In this document: positions 1-11,549 of the stretch, in pieces
Numbering within the stretch: the stretch's first letter is position 1
How the letters are laid out: every line of letters starts with the position of its first letter
Source of the DNA: Calamus simplicifolius
Lineage: Eukaryota; Streptophyta; Magnoliopsida; Arecales; Arecaceae
Direction of reading: 5' to 3'
DNA length: 64,000 bases
NCBI GenBank assembly: GCA_900491605.1
Contig: UESW01005001.1
Coordinates: 286,354-350,353, forward strand
Translations under genes and position numbers: made by a program
Notes under the pieces: model-generated
Told to the model about the DNA's origin: nothing
Database searches by the model: none
Seen by the model: only the letters and a program-made list of their open reading frames with translations

Positions 1-2180
1 CAAACCATATAAAGCTTTGTGCAATTTAAAAACGTGATTTGAAAATTCGTGATCTTCAAAACCTGGTGGTTGTTCTACATAACTTCTTCATTTATTAATC
101 CATTTAAAAATGCACTTTTACATCCATTTGAAATAGGTTAATGTTCATATGACATGCAAATGCAAGTAAAAGTCTAATGGCTTCTAATCTAGCTACAGGT
201 GCAAAGGTTTCATCAAAATCAATACCTTCTTCTTGATTATATCCTTTAGCAACCAATCTAGCTTTGTTTCTAATTACTATGCCATTTTCATCTAGTTTAT
301 TTCTAAAAACCCATTTTGATCCTATAATTGAATGTTTTTAGGTCTTTCCACTAAGTCCAAACATTATTTCTAGTGAATTGATTTAATTCTTCTTGCATAG
401 CTAACATCCAATTATTATCTTTTTCAGCTTCTTCTATAGTTTTAGGTTCAATTTGTGATACAAATGCAAGATGATTACTAATATTTCTCATGTATGATCT
501 AGTCCTTATTCCTTGAGATGGATCACCTATAATCAATTCCTTAGGATGACTATAAGCATATCTCCAATCTCTTGGAAGATCTACATCATTATGATTATAT
601 TAACATCATCATCCTTATGTGAATCATTATCTTTAGCTTCTTGTTCATGATCAGAAGATACTTCAATATTAAGTTTTTCAAGATCTTTTTCAATTATGTT
701 TGTATCTTCCTCATCATCAATCTTTTCAGAACAGATGCTAAAGATTCATCAAAAACTACATGAATGGATTCTTCAACTATTAAGGTTTTCTTTGTTAAAG
801 ATTCTATATGCCTTACTAGTTGTTGAATAACCTAAAATTCCTTCATCAGATTTAGCATCAAATTTTCCTAAGTTGTTTTTACCATTATTATGAATGAAAC
901 ATTTACATCCAAATGCATGAAAGTATTTTATTTGGTTTTCTTTCATTCCATAATTCATAAGGTGTTTTCTTTAATATTGGTCTTATTAAAGCTCTATTTA
1001 AGATGTAACATGCTGTGTTAATAGCTTCCGCCCAAAAATACTTTGGTAAGTTTGCTTTCACATAGCATGGTACGGGCCATGTCTTCTAAGTTCTATTTTT
1101 CTTTCAACTACACCGTTTTGTTGTGGAGTCCTAGGGGCTGAAAAATTATGATTAATTCCATTTTCAGTGCAGAAATTTTCAAATAAGTGATTTTCAAATT
1201 CTGTTCCATGATCACTTCTTAGAGATACTATAGTAGTGTTTTTCTCATTTGTGACTTTCTTGAAGAATTTCAGGAATATCGAGAAAGTCTCATCTTTGTG
1301 AGCTAAAAACATTACCCAAGTATATCTAGAATAATCATCTACAATCACTAGACCATATTTCTTTCCTCCTAGACTTGTGGTTCTAGTTGGTCCAAAAAGG
1401 TCCATGTGAAGTAGCTCTAATCCCCTAGAAGTTGAAACAAATTTTTAGATTTAAAAGAACTTCTAGTTTGTTTTCCAAATTGACATGCATCACATATTTT
1501 ATTATTTTCAAAATCTAATTTAGGTAAACCTTTGACTAAATCCATTTTAATTAGTTTTGAAATAAGGTGTGTGCTTGCATGACCTAATCTACGATGCCAC
1601 AACCAACTAATATCATTAATGTTAGCATTAGCAATTAAGCAATGACTACTCTTAGAAGTTTTGTCTGTGTCAACAAGTATACATTGCCAATCTATAACCA
1701 GTAAAAACAATGCTATCATCAATAGAATTAGTTACAGTGCATAAAGAAGATTTAAAAGAAACATTAAAGTTTTTATCACATAATTGACTTATACTAATTA
1801 ATTATGCTTCAAACCATTAACATAAAGTACATTATCAATAAATATAGATGGAGTTATGCGAACTTTACCAAGGCCCAAATTTGACCTTTACCGTTATCGC
1901 CAAATGTCACAACTCCACCTTTCTTTTCTTCTAGGGTGATGAATTCTCTTTGTCACCCGTCATATGTCTTGAGCAGCCGCTATCAAGATACCACTTCTTC
2001 TTTGATCTTTTGGCCACAAGACATTCCTGCAATAATCAAACTTTATGTTTAGGTACCCAAGCTTTCTTGGGTCCTTCATGGTTAGTAGCAATAAAAATTG
2101 TTCCTTTCGGAACCCATATTTTCTTTCCTTTAATTTTTTTTTGTTTTAGTTTTACATTCAAAGATTTATGTCCTTTTTGA
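1..2180 (-). pseudogene. copia A pol: integrase and N-terminal RT, broken
   Basis: Read on the minus strand. The pre-integrase zinc-binding segment contains WLWHRRLGHAS and later CDACQFGKQ (within 1417-1722). The integrase core has MDLFGPTRTTSLGGKKYGLV, the second acidic site in RSDHGTEFE and PRTPQQNGVVER (1058-1405). A post-integrase segment with KSDEGILGYS lies at 773-958. An RVT_2 start with EEAEKDNNWMLAMQEELNQF lies at 351-536, and RT continues to the window edge. Each piece is in a different short frame, so this is a decayed polyprotein. The protease part (about 1720-2180) is too degraded for me to place a catalytic DTG/DSG. Confidence 0.85.
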
Positions 2181-2239
2181 TTACATTTAAAACAAGTAAT
2201 ATTACTTTGGTTAGCTTTTACAAAAATATTTTTAGTGAT

Positions 2240-3646
2240 TTTTGTTTTCTTAAAGTGTTATATCCTAACCAGCTTTGTCAAAAACAGCTTTTTGACTATC
2301 TAAAACATGTTAATTTAGTTGAGCTTAAGTAAATTTCTCAACAATGTTTTTATTTTTTAACCTCTTTCTTTAGTTTATCTTTTTCATTAGAGATTGTTTT
2401 CTTCATTAAAATTTTATTTTCAGATTTAAGTTTCTTAATTTCATTTTAAGATTTTCCTTTTCTTAATAAAGTTAAGTTTTCATTTTTCAAAATTTGTATT
2501 TCTTTTTCAAAATTTAAAATCATCATCAAGTTCATTAAAAGCTTCAAACATTTCATCAAATGTAAATCATCGGGGTTTCGGAACTTACCTCGTCATTGTC
2601 GTCCGCCATGAAACATATTTGCAACTTCCTTTTGTTCTTCTTCTTCGGAAGAAGATTCATTGCTGTCAGTCCATGTTGCCACATATGCCTTCTTTTTTTT
2701 CTTGTAGGTCTTTTTCAATTGTGGACAATCATATCTAAAATGCCCCGGTTTCTTACACTCATAACAATCAAGGGGTCTTTCTCTTTGTCCTTGTCCTTTC
2801 CTTTTTTTTCCTTTTCTCCTTCCATTTTATTTCCAAATTTTTTTTTGGAAGGGTTTCTTTTCCTCATAAATCTTGAATTTCTTGGCCAAGAGAGCAGTCT
2901 CATCATCATCATCATCATCATCACTGCTGCTCTCTTCATCTTTTGCAGCTTTGAGGGCAATGGTTTTCTTCTTTTTGTTTCCTCCTCAACATGCTGCCTC
3001 ATTGTCAATTCGTGGGTCATGAGAGATCCTAGAAGCTCCTCTAAGGGTAGTGCATTGAGGTCTTTGGCTTCTTGGATTGCTGTGACTTTTGCTTCCCACG
3101 ATCTTGGCAATGACCTGAGTATTTTGCGAACAAGATCAGATTAGTATAAATTTTCCAAGACTTTTCAAACCATTCACAATATCAGTGAATCTAGTGAACA
3201 TGCATGTGATGGTTTCAGTTTGTTCCATTGTGAACAATTCATATTTATGAACCAAAATATTTATCTTTGATTCTTTTACTTGGTTTGTTCCTTCATGTGT
3301 AACTTCCAACCTATCCCATATTCTTTAGCGGAATTACAAGTAGAGATGCGGTTGAATTCATTTGAATCTAAGGAACAATATAAGATATTAATGGCTTTGG
3401 CATTAAGTTGAGCCATCTCCTATCATTATCATTCCAATCCCTTTCGGGCTTTGGAACAATAGTGCCATCAATAAGGTGTGTGGGTGTACTAGGTCCATTT
3501 AATATAACACCCCAAAGCTCATAATCAGAAGCTTGAATGAATATCCTCATTCTAGCTTTCCAATAAGAATAGTTTGAGCCATTAAAAAGTGGAGGTCTAT
3601 TCGTAGAATGACCTTCAGCAAAACTAGAACCACTTTGTGTTGCCAT
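2240..3646 (-). pseudogene. copia A gag (UBN2-type capsid with zinc knuckle), broken
   Basis: The start codon at 3644-3646 opens a protein with RPPLFNGSNYSYWKARMRIF, the usual N-terminus of plant copia gag. A CX2CX4HX4C zinc knuckle is read at 2725-2766 (minus strand). Upstream of it in the protein lies an acidic run encoded by a GAT repeat (forward CATn, 2901-2922). The coding frame is broken after about 93 codons. A methionine-rich open frame at 2715-3110 is an artefact of that repeat read in another frame. Confidence 0.8.
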
Positions 3647-3694
3647 AATGACCTTTAGCTCTTGATCGTGAGATCAAACTCTAAATGAGCACTA

Positions 3695-3706
3695 GCTCTG
3701 ATACCA
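3695..3706 (-). other. Primer-binding site of copia A
   Basis: On the minus strand the LTR end CCAACA is followed, two bases later, by TGGTATCAGAGC. This matches the 3' end complement of initiator methionine tRNA, the standard primer of plant copia elements. It fixes the orientation of element A and shows that the adjacent LTR is the 5' one. Confidence 0.85.
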
Positions 3707-3708
3707 AT

Positions 3709-5108
3709 TGTTGGCCCAGATGGCAACCCAAGAGGGGGGGGTGAATTGGGTTCTTAAAAATTTAAGCCTTTTAAAATAGTTTTTGAGATTAATGAAGGCA
3801 AATGCAAATTAACTATAAAGCAGTAATAAAATGAGAGATAGAGAAGAGACAATAGAACACGGCAAACACAAAAGATTTTATAGTGGTTCGGTGCAATCCA
3901 ACACCTACGTCCACTCCCAAGATTCACTTGGGTCCACACTATAATCTCCTAGATTACAGCCGAGTTGTTTTACAAGCTCACAACTCAAACTTGTTGTTTT
4001 TCCGGGATCACAACGAACCCAGCCGGTTTTACACGGGCTCACCAGCACAAAAACCCAAACACAAGCTTAACCAAGCTTGAACCGAGGTAAACTACCTCCT
4101 CTAGTTCAATCCCCAGATTGAACTAGACACAAACAAATAAATATGTTTTTAAATACAAAGCTCCTTAATGAGCAGATAATCAAAAAATAAAAGTTTAGAA
4201 AAGCCTGATTTTAGATGGTTGGCTTTTGAGCTTTTCTTCTTTTCTTCTTTCTTCTTCTCCTTGCTGGTTGAATCAAGCCTCAGCTCCGATTCTTCACAGT
4301 TGAAGCAGTTGAGAAGGGTTGAAAAGCAAGAAGCTGACTTCTTTCTCCAAGTTGGGAAATCTTTGATTTGAATGCCTTGGATTCCTCTTGAGCTTTTGGA
4401 GTGGAGTGGATTTGAGCTAGAAGGTTTTCTCTTGAGATTCAGCTCTCTCTTTTGAATTTTTGAAATGAGATTTTTCTATTTTCGATTTTTTCTTTTTCTC
4501 TTCTTTTTTGAATGATAGTCTTCCCTTTTTATAGATTTCTTTCAACCATTTTTGGAAGAAAACTATCCGTTGGAGTGTACCTTGTAGCAAAATATATCCG
4601 TTAGAAATAAGGTAAAATAGAAATATTACCGTTAGAGCTGATCTGGCAATTTGATTTTTCGTTCCAGGTGGGTTGGAGTCGACTCTAACTTTTCTGGAGT
4701 CGGCTCTAGCTCGAAGCATTTCAAAACGATATTTCTGGAGTCGTCTCTGACTTTTTTGGGGTCGACAAGAAACTTTTCTGGAGTCGACTCTAACTTACCC
4801 GGAGTCGACTCTAGGTCGGGGCCAGAAAAATCGACGTTCTGCTTCTTCTGTGAGAGTCGACTCTAACAGTCTCGGAGTCGACTCTAACTTCCGTGCCAGT
4901 TTCGGAGTCGGCTCTGTGATTCTCGGAGTCGACTCTAATGTCTGCAATCTTACCTAGACATTAGATTCGATCCAGAACACGATGTTACTCCTGATTTTGA
5001 TCATTCAATAGACTTATAATCTGAAACACTAAATCAAAATCATTAGAGCCTCCAATAGTTATACTCAAATAGTTTTGTTAATCATCAAAATCATCAATTG
5101 GGTCAACA
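3709..5108 (-). repeat. 5' LTR of copia A (about 1.4 kb)
   Basis: Bounded by TGTTGGCCCAGATGG on the left and GGTCAACA on the right (forward strand), giving TG...CA ends. A TATA box reads TATAAAAA on the minus strand (forward 4526-4533). Upstream of it, between about 4676 and 4935, are at least six GAGTCGACTC palindromes. The left portion is clearly related to the LTR at 19791-21519. The right end abuts hAT-derived sequence directly. Confidence 0.8.
4526..4533 (-). promoter_or_regulatory. TATA box of copia A LTR
   Basis: TATAAAAA on the minus strand, downstream (in element orientation) of the GAGTCGACTC cluster. It fits the U3/R promoter of the LTR. This is inferred from motif and position only. 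Confidence 0.5.
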
Positions 5109-7371
5109 TAGAAAATATACAAAACTTTACAGTTGTACTAGTATTGGGGGAACATGGCATTTAAAAAGATATCAAGAGACTCATAAGATGCATGATTCCC
5201 ATCAGCAAAGTTCCCTTAATATACAAGAGGGATCACGTGTAGGTAATTTTGCATATAACTATAAAAATCAAAAGAAATTTCTTGTATGATGGATAGTTCA
5301 GGATGAATTACTTTTTAATTTATCTGAATCTTATAATTTTGAACATTGTATTCAATTTAGCCTACAACCTGCTTATAAAAAGAACTAGTAAGCGTACAAT
5401 AAGAAGAATGACTATGACAAACTTTTTAACAATGAAACAAAGTTTAATTAAAATGCTCTCAAATTTAAATGCTAGAGTTTCTTTAACTTCTGATATTTGG
5501 TTGGCATTTATTGCTATTACTGCTCATTATATTGATAATGATTAGCAACTAAATAAATGAATTCTTGTTGTTCGTGCATTTGATTTTTCGCATTTGGGAC
5601 AACAAATTTCAAATGCTATTTATCAAACTATATGTTATATAATATTAATAATAAAATAATGTCTATTACTTTTGATAATACATCTAATAATAATTCTGCT
5701 ATTATATTATTAAATGACTCTTTGCATCCCATTTTAATGAATAATTATTTTATATTAGATGTGTATGTCATATATTAAATCTTTCTATTCAATTTGGCAT
5801 GGAAATAATTCAAGAGGTTATTTTAAAAATTAGAAATATAGTTTCTTTTATTCAAGCTTCAAGAGCAAGACTTCAAGAATTTAAAAAATTATGTTTAGAT
5901 CATGGTAAACATTTTTAAAAGTTAAACTTGATGTAATTACTCGTTGGAATAGTACCTATGCCATGATACATGATGCATATCTATATAAGAACTTATTAAG
6001 TGCTTATATTAATGATCGTGGATTAGGATTTATATTGATTGAAACTGATTGGAATCAAGTAGAATTTTAGAATATTTTTTGATTACTTTTTATGATGCTA
6101 TAAATGTTCTTTCTGGTATTTATTATCCAACTTCTTGTTTATTTTTACAAAAAAGCATATGTAATTAGTGAAAAATTTAAAGAATATAGATACCGTAAAG
6201 TTTTAATGCCTATTATATATAATATGGAAACTAAATGGAATGTATATTGAAATAGAATATGTCCTTTGCATAACTTAGCTACTGTTTTTAATCCTAGAGT
6301 TAAATTAAATGGCATAAATTTTTTAATTGATCAATATTATGAAAACATGAATCAAAATCCTGAACCTACAAAGATGAGGTAACACGACTTCTTAATGATA
6401 TTTATGCTTTATATGATAACAAAATTCATGGATCTAGAATACCTGCTTAAAGCTCTGCTTTTTCTTCTAAATCTCATTCGTCATCTATTTTTTTATTCAT
6501 TAGAAAACACGCACATACTTTATCTTCTTCATCTTTAAGTAATGAATTAGAATTTTATTTACGAAATGATCTTCATTCTGCATATGATGAAGATCAAATA
6601 GAGAGTCTAGATGTATTAGCTTGGTGGAAGAGTGTTAGAAATCAATATCCTGTTATGTCTGCCATTGCATGGGATATTTTAGCTCTGCTGATGTCCACAC
6701 AGTAGCATCGGAATCCACTTTCAGTGCAGGTTAATATGTTCTGAACGAAAAGAGAAGTAGGATGACTGGTGAGACGGTTGGGATGCTTCTCTCCTTCAAA
6801 GATTGGTTGGATGCTGAGGCGAGGCTTCAAGATAAAGGTGGACATGACTTAACCAGCGAAGATGATGATGACACAAATACTACTGATGAGTGAGTCATCT
6901 TTATTTTTATAATTATATATTTTTATTTTTTTAATTGTTAAAGTGAGTTATCTCTATTTTTTTCTCCTTTCTTATTGTATTATGGAGGTCAAGCCTAGCC
7001 CCCCTCCCTTCATGTACCATTTTGATTTTAAATTAATAAACTGGTAGGGGTCTATGCCAAACCCCCCACCATTAAGGTGGCTTTATATTAATAAATTTCT
7101 TTGTTTTTAATAATTTTTTAATTTATTAAAAAATTTAAAAAAATTTTAGGCCCTGATGGGCTCCAGCACAACCCAGGCCCATGTGGGCTGTGCCGTGTCG
7201 GCCCGATGGGCCGGCACAAGCCCATCATGGGCCGTGTTGTGCTAGGCTCAAAAAATTCTTTTTCTGAGCTTGGCACAGCACGGTTTAACGGGCTGTACTG
7301 GCACGGTCCGATACTGTAGCAGTATCGGGCCGTGCTGGCCTATGGGCGGCACAGTCCGTTGCCCATCTCTA
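5109..7371 (+). mobile_element. hAT DNA transposon relic
   Basis: A plus-strand hAT transposase relic followed by an AT-rich 3' region and a GC-rich terminal block (about 7150-7371) repeating GGGCC/GGCAC motifs and ending GTTGCCCATCTCTA, a terminal style common to plant hAT elements. The 5' end is missing: the first recognisable codons start right at the copia A LTR boundary. I could not identify an 8-bp target duplication because one end is lost. Confidence 0.75.
5110..6893 (+). pseudogene. hAT transposase (BED finger to C-terminal dimerisation domain), decayed
   Basis: Pieces in order: a BED-like finger remnant with SCTSIGGTWHLKRYQETH (from about 5110), a core segment with NARVSLTSDIWLAFIAITAH (about 5455-5545), a middle segment with TRWNSTYAMIHDAYLYKNLL (about 5935-6000), and the hAT C-terminal dimerisation domain with DVLAWWKSVRNQYPVMSAIA then VASESTFSAG (about 6609-6735). 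These are hallmarks of plant Ac/Tam3-type (hAT) transposases such as the RICESLEEPER-like group. Many stops and frameshifts separate the pieces, so no functional product is expected. Confidence 0.85.
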
Positions 7372-7376
7372 AGTGA

Positions 7377-7905
7377 AGAAGTGCTTTGGGAGTATTGTAT
7401 GATCAACACATCTCATTAAAATTGAAAGAAAAATTCTATAAAACTGCTATTGGGCCAGCTATGCTATATGGAACAGAGTGTTGGACAATACTGAAATAAT
7501 ATGTGAATAAATTAAGTATATCAAAAATGCGCAAGTTAAGATGGATATGTGGTAAAACTTTAAAAGATAGAATTAGAAATAAACATATGCGAGAAATGAT
7601 AGGAGTAGCTCTAATTGAAACTAAAATGAGAGAAAATCGATTAAGATGGTTTGGACATATATAACGAAGACCTTTAGAGGCTCCAGTTAGAAAGAGTGAT
7701 CTTTTAACAATCTATGGTAATGATAGAGGTAGAGGTAGACCTAAACTGACATGGATAGAAGTAATTAAAAAATATATAACTATTTATAATTTGAGTGTCG
7801 ACTTAGTCCCGAATAGAGCAGAATGGAGGAAGCAGATTCATATAGTCGACCCCATATAGTTGAAAAAAGGCTTAGTCGAGATAAGCTGAGTTGAGTTGAG
7901 TACAA
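7377..7905 (+). pseudogene. RTE-type LINE, C-terminal end and tail
   Basis: The frame reads FYKTAIGPAMLYGTECWTIL, then [20 protein letters not shown] with WFGHI, and later GRGRPKLTWIEVIKK and NRAEWRKQIH. This is the conserved C-terminus of plant RTE-clade non-LTR reverse transcriptases. Stops interrupt it (for example after WFGHI). It ends in a TTGAGTTGAGTT-type tail near 7885-7905, as RTE elements do. It is 5'-truncated, the usual fate of LINE insertions. Confidence 0.8.
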
Positions 7906-7966
7906 ATAAATGATATATATATTATTATAATATAAGATAAAGAGATTGGCAAGCACCATAATGATG

Positions 7967-8073
7967 TAATATTTGGTGATCTTCTTAGGTAGAATTAAGA
8001 TTACCATTTTGGATAGTAATCTTAATCCTAATGTAGGCATAAAACAGGATAATCTGATCACCATCAAATATTA
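7967..8073. mobile_element. Small foldback sequence, possible MITE core
   Basis: The arm TAATATTTGGTGATC (7967-7981) is mirrored by GATCACCATCAAATATTA (8056-8073), with further inverted pieces between them. Size and AT content fit a MITE, but I could not find clean termini or a target duplication. Confidence 0.35.
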
Positions 8074-9340
8074 GCAGTGATCTTTTAAAGATTACCTCAT
8101 ACTAAGCACTACCTTAGGTTATCACATAAATTATATTTGATAATTAAATATGATAATTTGAACTATAATATTTAATTTTTAATGATCTAAGGTTATATAA
8201 ATTATGATAATTTAATTTCCATTCGAAACGTCAGCATTACCGAATTCGATAATATTATACTACACTTTCCCATCCACATCCTCAGCCAGACCACCACTTC
8301 TCAATTCTCACTCACTTGCAAATAATATAATAATATAATATAATGCAATATTACCAAAAATAATAATCTTGTAACATATATTATATTAAAATATATATAA
8401 TCTTATAGTACTATTAAAAAATATTTTATTTCTAAAAATCTAAACTAAATACAATAACCTTGCATTTTTGATAATCTAATTATTAAGTGTAAATTTATTA
8501 AGAATATAAGATTTTTGATAATATTATACCACTACAAAGTAAATACTACAAACTCAATTAGATGGTCCTATGATCCCATACAGATTTTTTTATCTATACT
8601 AGAACAAAAATAAGATTGCTAAGGGGAATTATAATACAATTTTTCTCGAAAGTTAAAATTCCTTTTATTGTTTTGTTTCTAGATTGCATCAATAAGTATG
8701 TAGATTAAATTGTTAACTATACAATTAAGATTGAGGCAAAGTAGAAGAAGATAATATCATTTAAAAAATTATTTTTATATATGAAGGCTATAAGAGAAAA
8801 GAGTAACAAAATATTACCAATTATAAAGGTTCTTTGATTGCACAAGTCATCAAAAAGAAGAAGTTGAGAGATGTTTTCAATTAACTTTCATCATGTAGAC
8901 TTAATTAAGTGTTCCCGTGTGACTATATTATAATGCAATTCCTTTTCTTTTCAGGCATGCAACAAAAATAAAATCTTTGTGATATTTTTTTTTAATTATG
9001 AATCATTTAAATACTATATATATAATGATATTTATATTAAGGATTAGTAGAAATTTAATCACATTAAAATCTATTTGCAATAATTGTCATAGAATATTAT
9101 TTACACTCAATAATCTAGTAATAGTTAAAATTTAGTCATATTTCAAATTTAGTTATGTGTGTAACAATTTTTTTAATATTTATATGACTGTTGGAGTTTT
9201 GCTGTTGATTCTTTTCCATTAAAGAAAAAAAGAAGAGAAACAAATGTAAGTTGAGATAAAAAAAAATTGACTCATTATAAAATAAAAGCCATGTATATTG
9301 ATAATTGTGTTTTTATAAGTATCTGCTATTGCTTTCTTTT
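8074..9340. other. AT-rich intergenic DNA
   Basis: Very AT-rich sequence with short poly-A and TA runs. I see no open frame, RNA gene or recognisable element. Confidence 0.6.
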
Positions 9341-10150
9341 TTGTAAATCAGAGAAAAAATTATTCCCTACTAAAAAATAATTAGCTTCCTTTTTACTAGA
9401 AAAAGAACATGAGCTAAGATTTTAAAAAATAATAGTTTACAACTAAAAAAATATTCTTCATGGAAAAGAAGAAAAAGAACCAACTAAAAAAATAATTTAA
9501 TATAAAAAAATAATAGTTGCCAACTAAAAAAAATGCTCTTCATGAGAAAGAAGAAAAAATAGGCTAATTAATAGTTTGGTGTAAAAATATGGTTTCTGGT
9601 TGGAAAGAAATTGTTTTCCATTGAAAAAAAAAGAAAAAGAATGAGCTAAAAAGATTAATAGTTTGATGTTTAAAAAAAGTTTTTGATTAGAGAAAAATGT
9701 TCTTATAGAAAACAAGAAAGAAGAATCGGCTTAAAAATTAATAGTTTGATGTAAAATTGTTTCCCTATTAAAAAAATAATCGGCTTCCTTTCCTATTAGA
9801 AAAAAATAGCAAACATGAGCTAAGATAAAAGATTAATAGTTTTCAATTCAAAAAAAGTATTTCCATTAGAAAAAAAGGAACCAACTTAAAAAAGATTGAT
9901 TAGTTTGATGAAAAAATATTCTCCATAAGAAAAAGGAAAAGAACTAACTAAAAAAATAATTTGATGTAAAAGAAAATTCTAATTTGATAAAAACTGTTTC
10001 GCAAGGGAATAAAGAAAAAGAACTAATAAACAAGTTAATGGTTTGATAAAAAAGGTTTTCAACCAAAAAATGTTTTCCATGAAAAAAAAGAAAAAAAAAC
10101 CAACTATAAAAATTAGTGGTTTGATGTTAAAAAATATTTTTGACTAAAAA
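9340..10150. repeat. Degenerate A-rich tandem repeat
   Basis: The phrase ATTAATAGTTTGATGT and close variants recur at about 9565, 9653, 9735, 9828, 9893, 9955, 10035 and 10108. Each is followed by GAAAAAGAA(C)CAACTAAAAAA-like runs. Spacing varies from about 60 to 95 bp, so it is an old, eroded tandem array. It directly precedes the exact 65-bp array. Confidence 0.6.
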
Positions 10151-10170
10151 CAAAGGTTCTGGATAGTTAC

Positions 10171-10656
10171 GGAGACCGTTACTCGATTGTAGCCGAGCCT
10201 TCAAGATTATATTTTACTTGGCGCTGCCAAGGTTCGGAGACCGTTACTCGGTTGTAGCCGAGCCTTCAAGATTATATTTTACTTAGCGCTGCCAAGGTAC
10301 GGAGACCGTTACTCGGTTGTAGCCGAGCCTTCAAGATTATATTTTACTTGGTGCTGCCAAGGTTCGGAGACAATTACTCGGTTGTAGCCGAGCCTTCAAG
10401 ATTATATTTTACTTAGCGCTGCCAAGGTTCAGAGACCGTTACTCGGTTGTAGCCGAGCCTTCAAAATTATATTTTACTTGGTGCTGCTAAGGTACGGAGA
10501 CCGTTACTCGGTTGTAGCCGAGCCTTCAAGATTATATTTTACTTGGCGCTGCCAAGGTACGGAGACCGTTACTCGGTTGTAGCCGAGCCTTCAATATTAT
10601 ATTTTATTTGGCGCTGCTAAGGTACGGAGACCGTTACTTGGTTGTAGCCGAGCCTT
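10171..10656. repeat. 65-bp tandem array, about 7.5 copies
   Basis: Monomers begin with GGAGACCGTTACTCGGTTGT at 10171, 10236, 10301, 10366, 10431, 10496, 10561 and 10626, exactly 65 bp apart; the last is partial. Copies differ at only a few bases. Each contains GTAGCCGAGCCTTCAAGATT. It lies downstream (minus strand) of the gypsy D pol stop, so it probably belongs to the 3' non-coding part of that element. Confidence 0.95.
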
Positions 10657-10672
10657 TGTGGAATAGGATCCG

Positions 10673-10780
10673 GTCCAGCCGAGGTATGGTGATTTAGCTC
10701 AAGACTCGGCCCAGCCGAGGTACGGAGATTTAGTTCCAGACTCGGCCCAGCCGAGGTACGGAGATAGCTCAAGGAGATAG
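10673..10780. repeat. 36-bp tandem repeat, about three copies
   Basis: GCCCAGCCGAGGTACGGAGA and variants begin at 10673, 10709 and 10745, 36 bp apart. It shares the GCCGAG core with the neighbouring 65-bp array. Confidence 0.85.
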
Positions 10781-10924
10781 ATTGGTTGTGCCGAGAATGG
10801 ATGCGTAAGCAGCATCTGTTTTCTATTACGACTTCTTCGGAAAAATGATTGTAGCGGTCGTGCCGCAGATAATTGAAATAGGATGCCAAAGTTGTAAATG
10901 GGGCAAGTCTATAGAGAGCGTACC

Positions 10925-11290
10925 CTACTGATGGTATATACGGCAATTGTCCGAACTCCACGTCCGGGGGATTGATTTCCCGTTCAAATCCTGGAGTTTG
11001 TAGGTGTCAGGTCCGATGACTTCCGCCACTTGATAGGGGCCTTCCCAGTTTGGAGACAGCTTTCCTTGCTCTAGCAGTTTGGAGACGGATGCTTTCCGGA
11101 GGATAAGATCGTCGGGCGAAAAATCTCCCTTTGACTATGGAGGCGTGATAGCACCCACGGAGAGGGAAGTTCTATCTCCACGGGGATGATAGCTTCCGCA
11201 CCGAAGGCCATCCGGAACGGGGTCCCGCCTGTGGGAACTCTCTGGGTGGTGCGGTAGGCCCATTGGCCGAGGCTGAAGCTTAGTCGTTGG
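10925..11290 (-). pseudogene. Ty3/gypsy D pol, integrase C-terminus
   Basis: The minus strand reads QWAYRTTQRVPTGGTPFRMA then FGAEAIIPVEIELPS, followed in another frame by LEQGKLSPNWEGPYQVAEVI and RTWSSDNCRIYHQ with a stop at 10925-10927. This is the integrase C-terminal segment and pol end typical of plant Ty3/gypsy elements. Just upstream (about 11290) pol homology stops abruptly and LTR-like sequence takes over, so most of pol is missing. Confidence 0.8.
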
Positions 11291-11480
11291 ACTTCTGTGA
11301 AGCATGGAGTCATGAACTCCTCGTCTTGGTTTTATGACGCCATCCTTCCCACACACAAAGGTGCCAAGGGGGCAACGTGGCAGCTAAATGCCTTAATGAT
11401 GGAAGGAGATAAGGCATTAAATGCCTTAAAGCATGTAGATGCACATGGCCTTTATGAGGCCATAAATGCCTTGGTGCGCA
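11286..11480 (-). repeat. LTR-derived block wedged between gag and pol relics
   Basis: This block, starting GGACTTCTGTGAAGCATGGA and including the ATTAAATGCCTTAAAGCATG section, is a close copy of 12748-12960, which lies inside the gypsy D LTR. Its position between a gag start and a pol end is not a normal element order. It suggests recombination between elements or within a nested insertion. Confidence 0.75.
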
Positions 11481-11549
11481 TAGCGCGGCTATGGAAGCCG
11501 ATCTGTTGTGCCGAGGCAGGGAGAAGGCGGAGACGGTGTGAGTCATGGT

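Larger units (their letters stand above)
1..5108 (-). mobile_element. Ty1/copia LTR retrotransposon A, 5' part
   Basis: A minus-strand copia element running off the left edge. From right to left it shows a 5' LTR (3709-5108), a primer-binding site (3695-3706), gag (3646 downward), integrase (about 1722-770) and the start of reverse transcriptase (about 536-1). The order gag-integrase-RT defines Ty1/copia. Frames are broken in several places, so it is defective. Positions 1-140 closely match 25011-25145, so element B belongs to the same family. The RNase H end and 3' LTR lie outside the window. Confidence 0.9.

Noticed and set aside
2596..3144. 182-codon plus-strand frame and a methionine-rich minus-strand frame
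   Set aside because: Both are shadows of the copia A gag; the methionine run is a GAT repeat read out of frame.
7780..8067. 95-codon minus-strand frame
   Set aside because: It spans the LINE tail and a foldback sequence and is rich in hydrophobic low-complexity residues; chance frame.
10171..10656. CRISPR-like regular repeats
   Set aside because: The 65-bp units are contiguous with no unique spacers; this is a tandem minisatellite in a plant genome.
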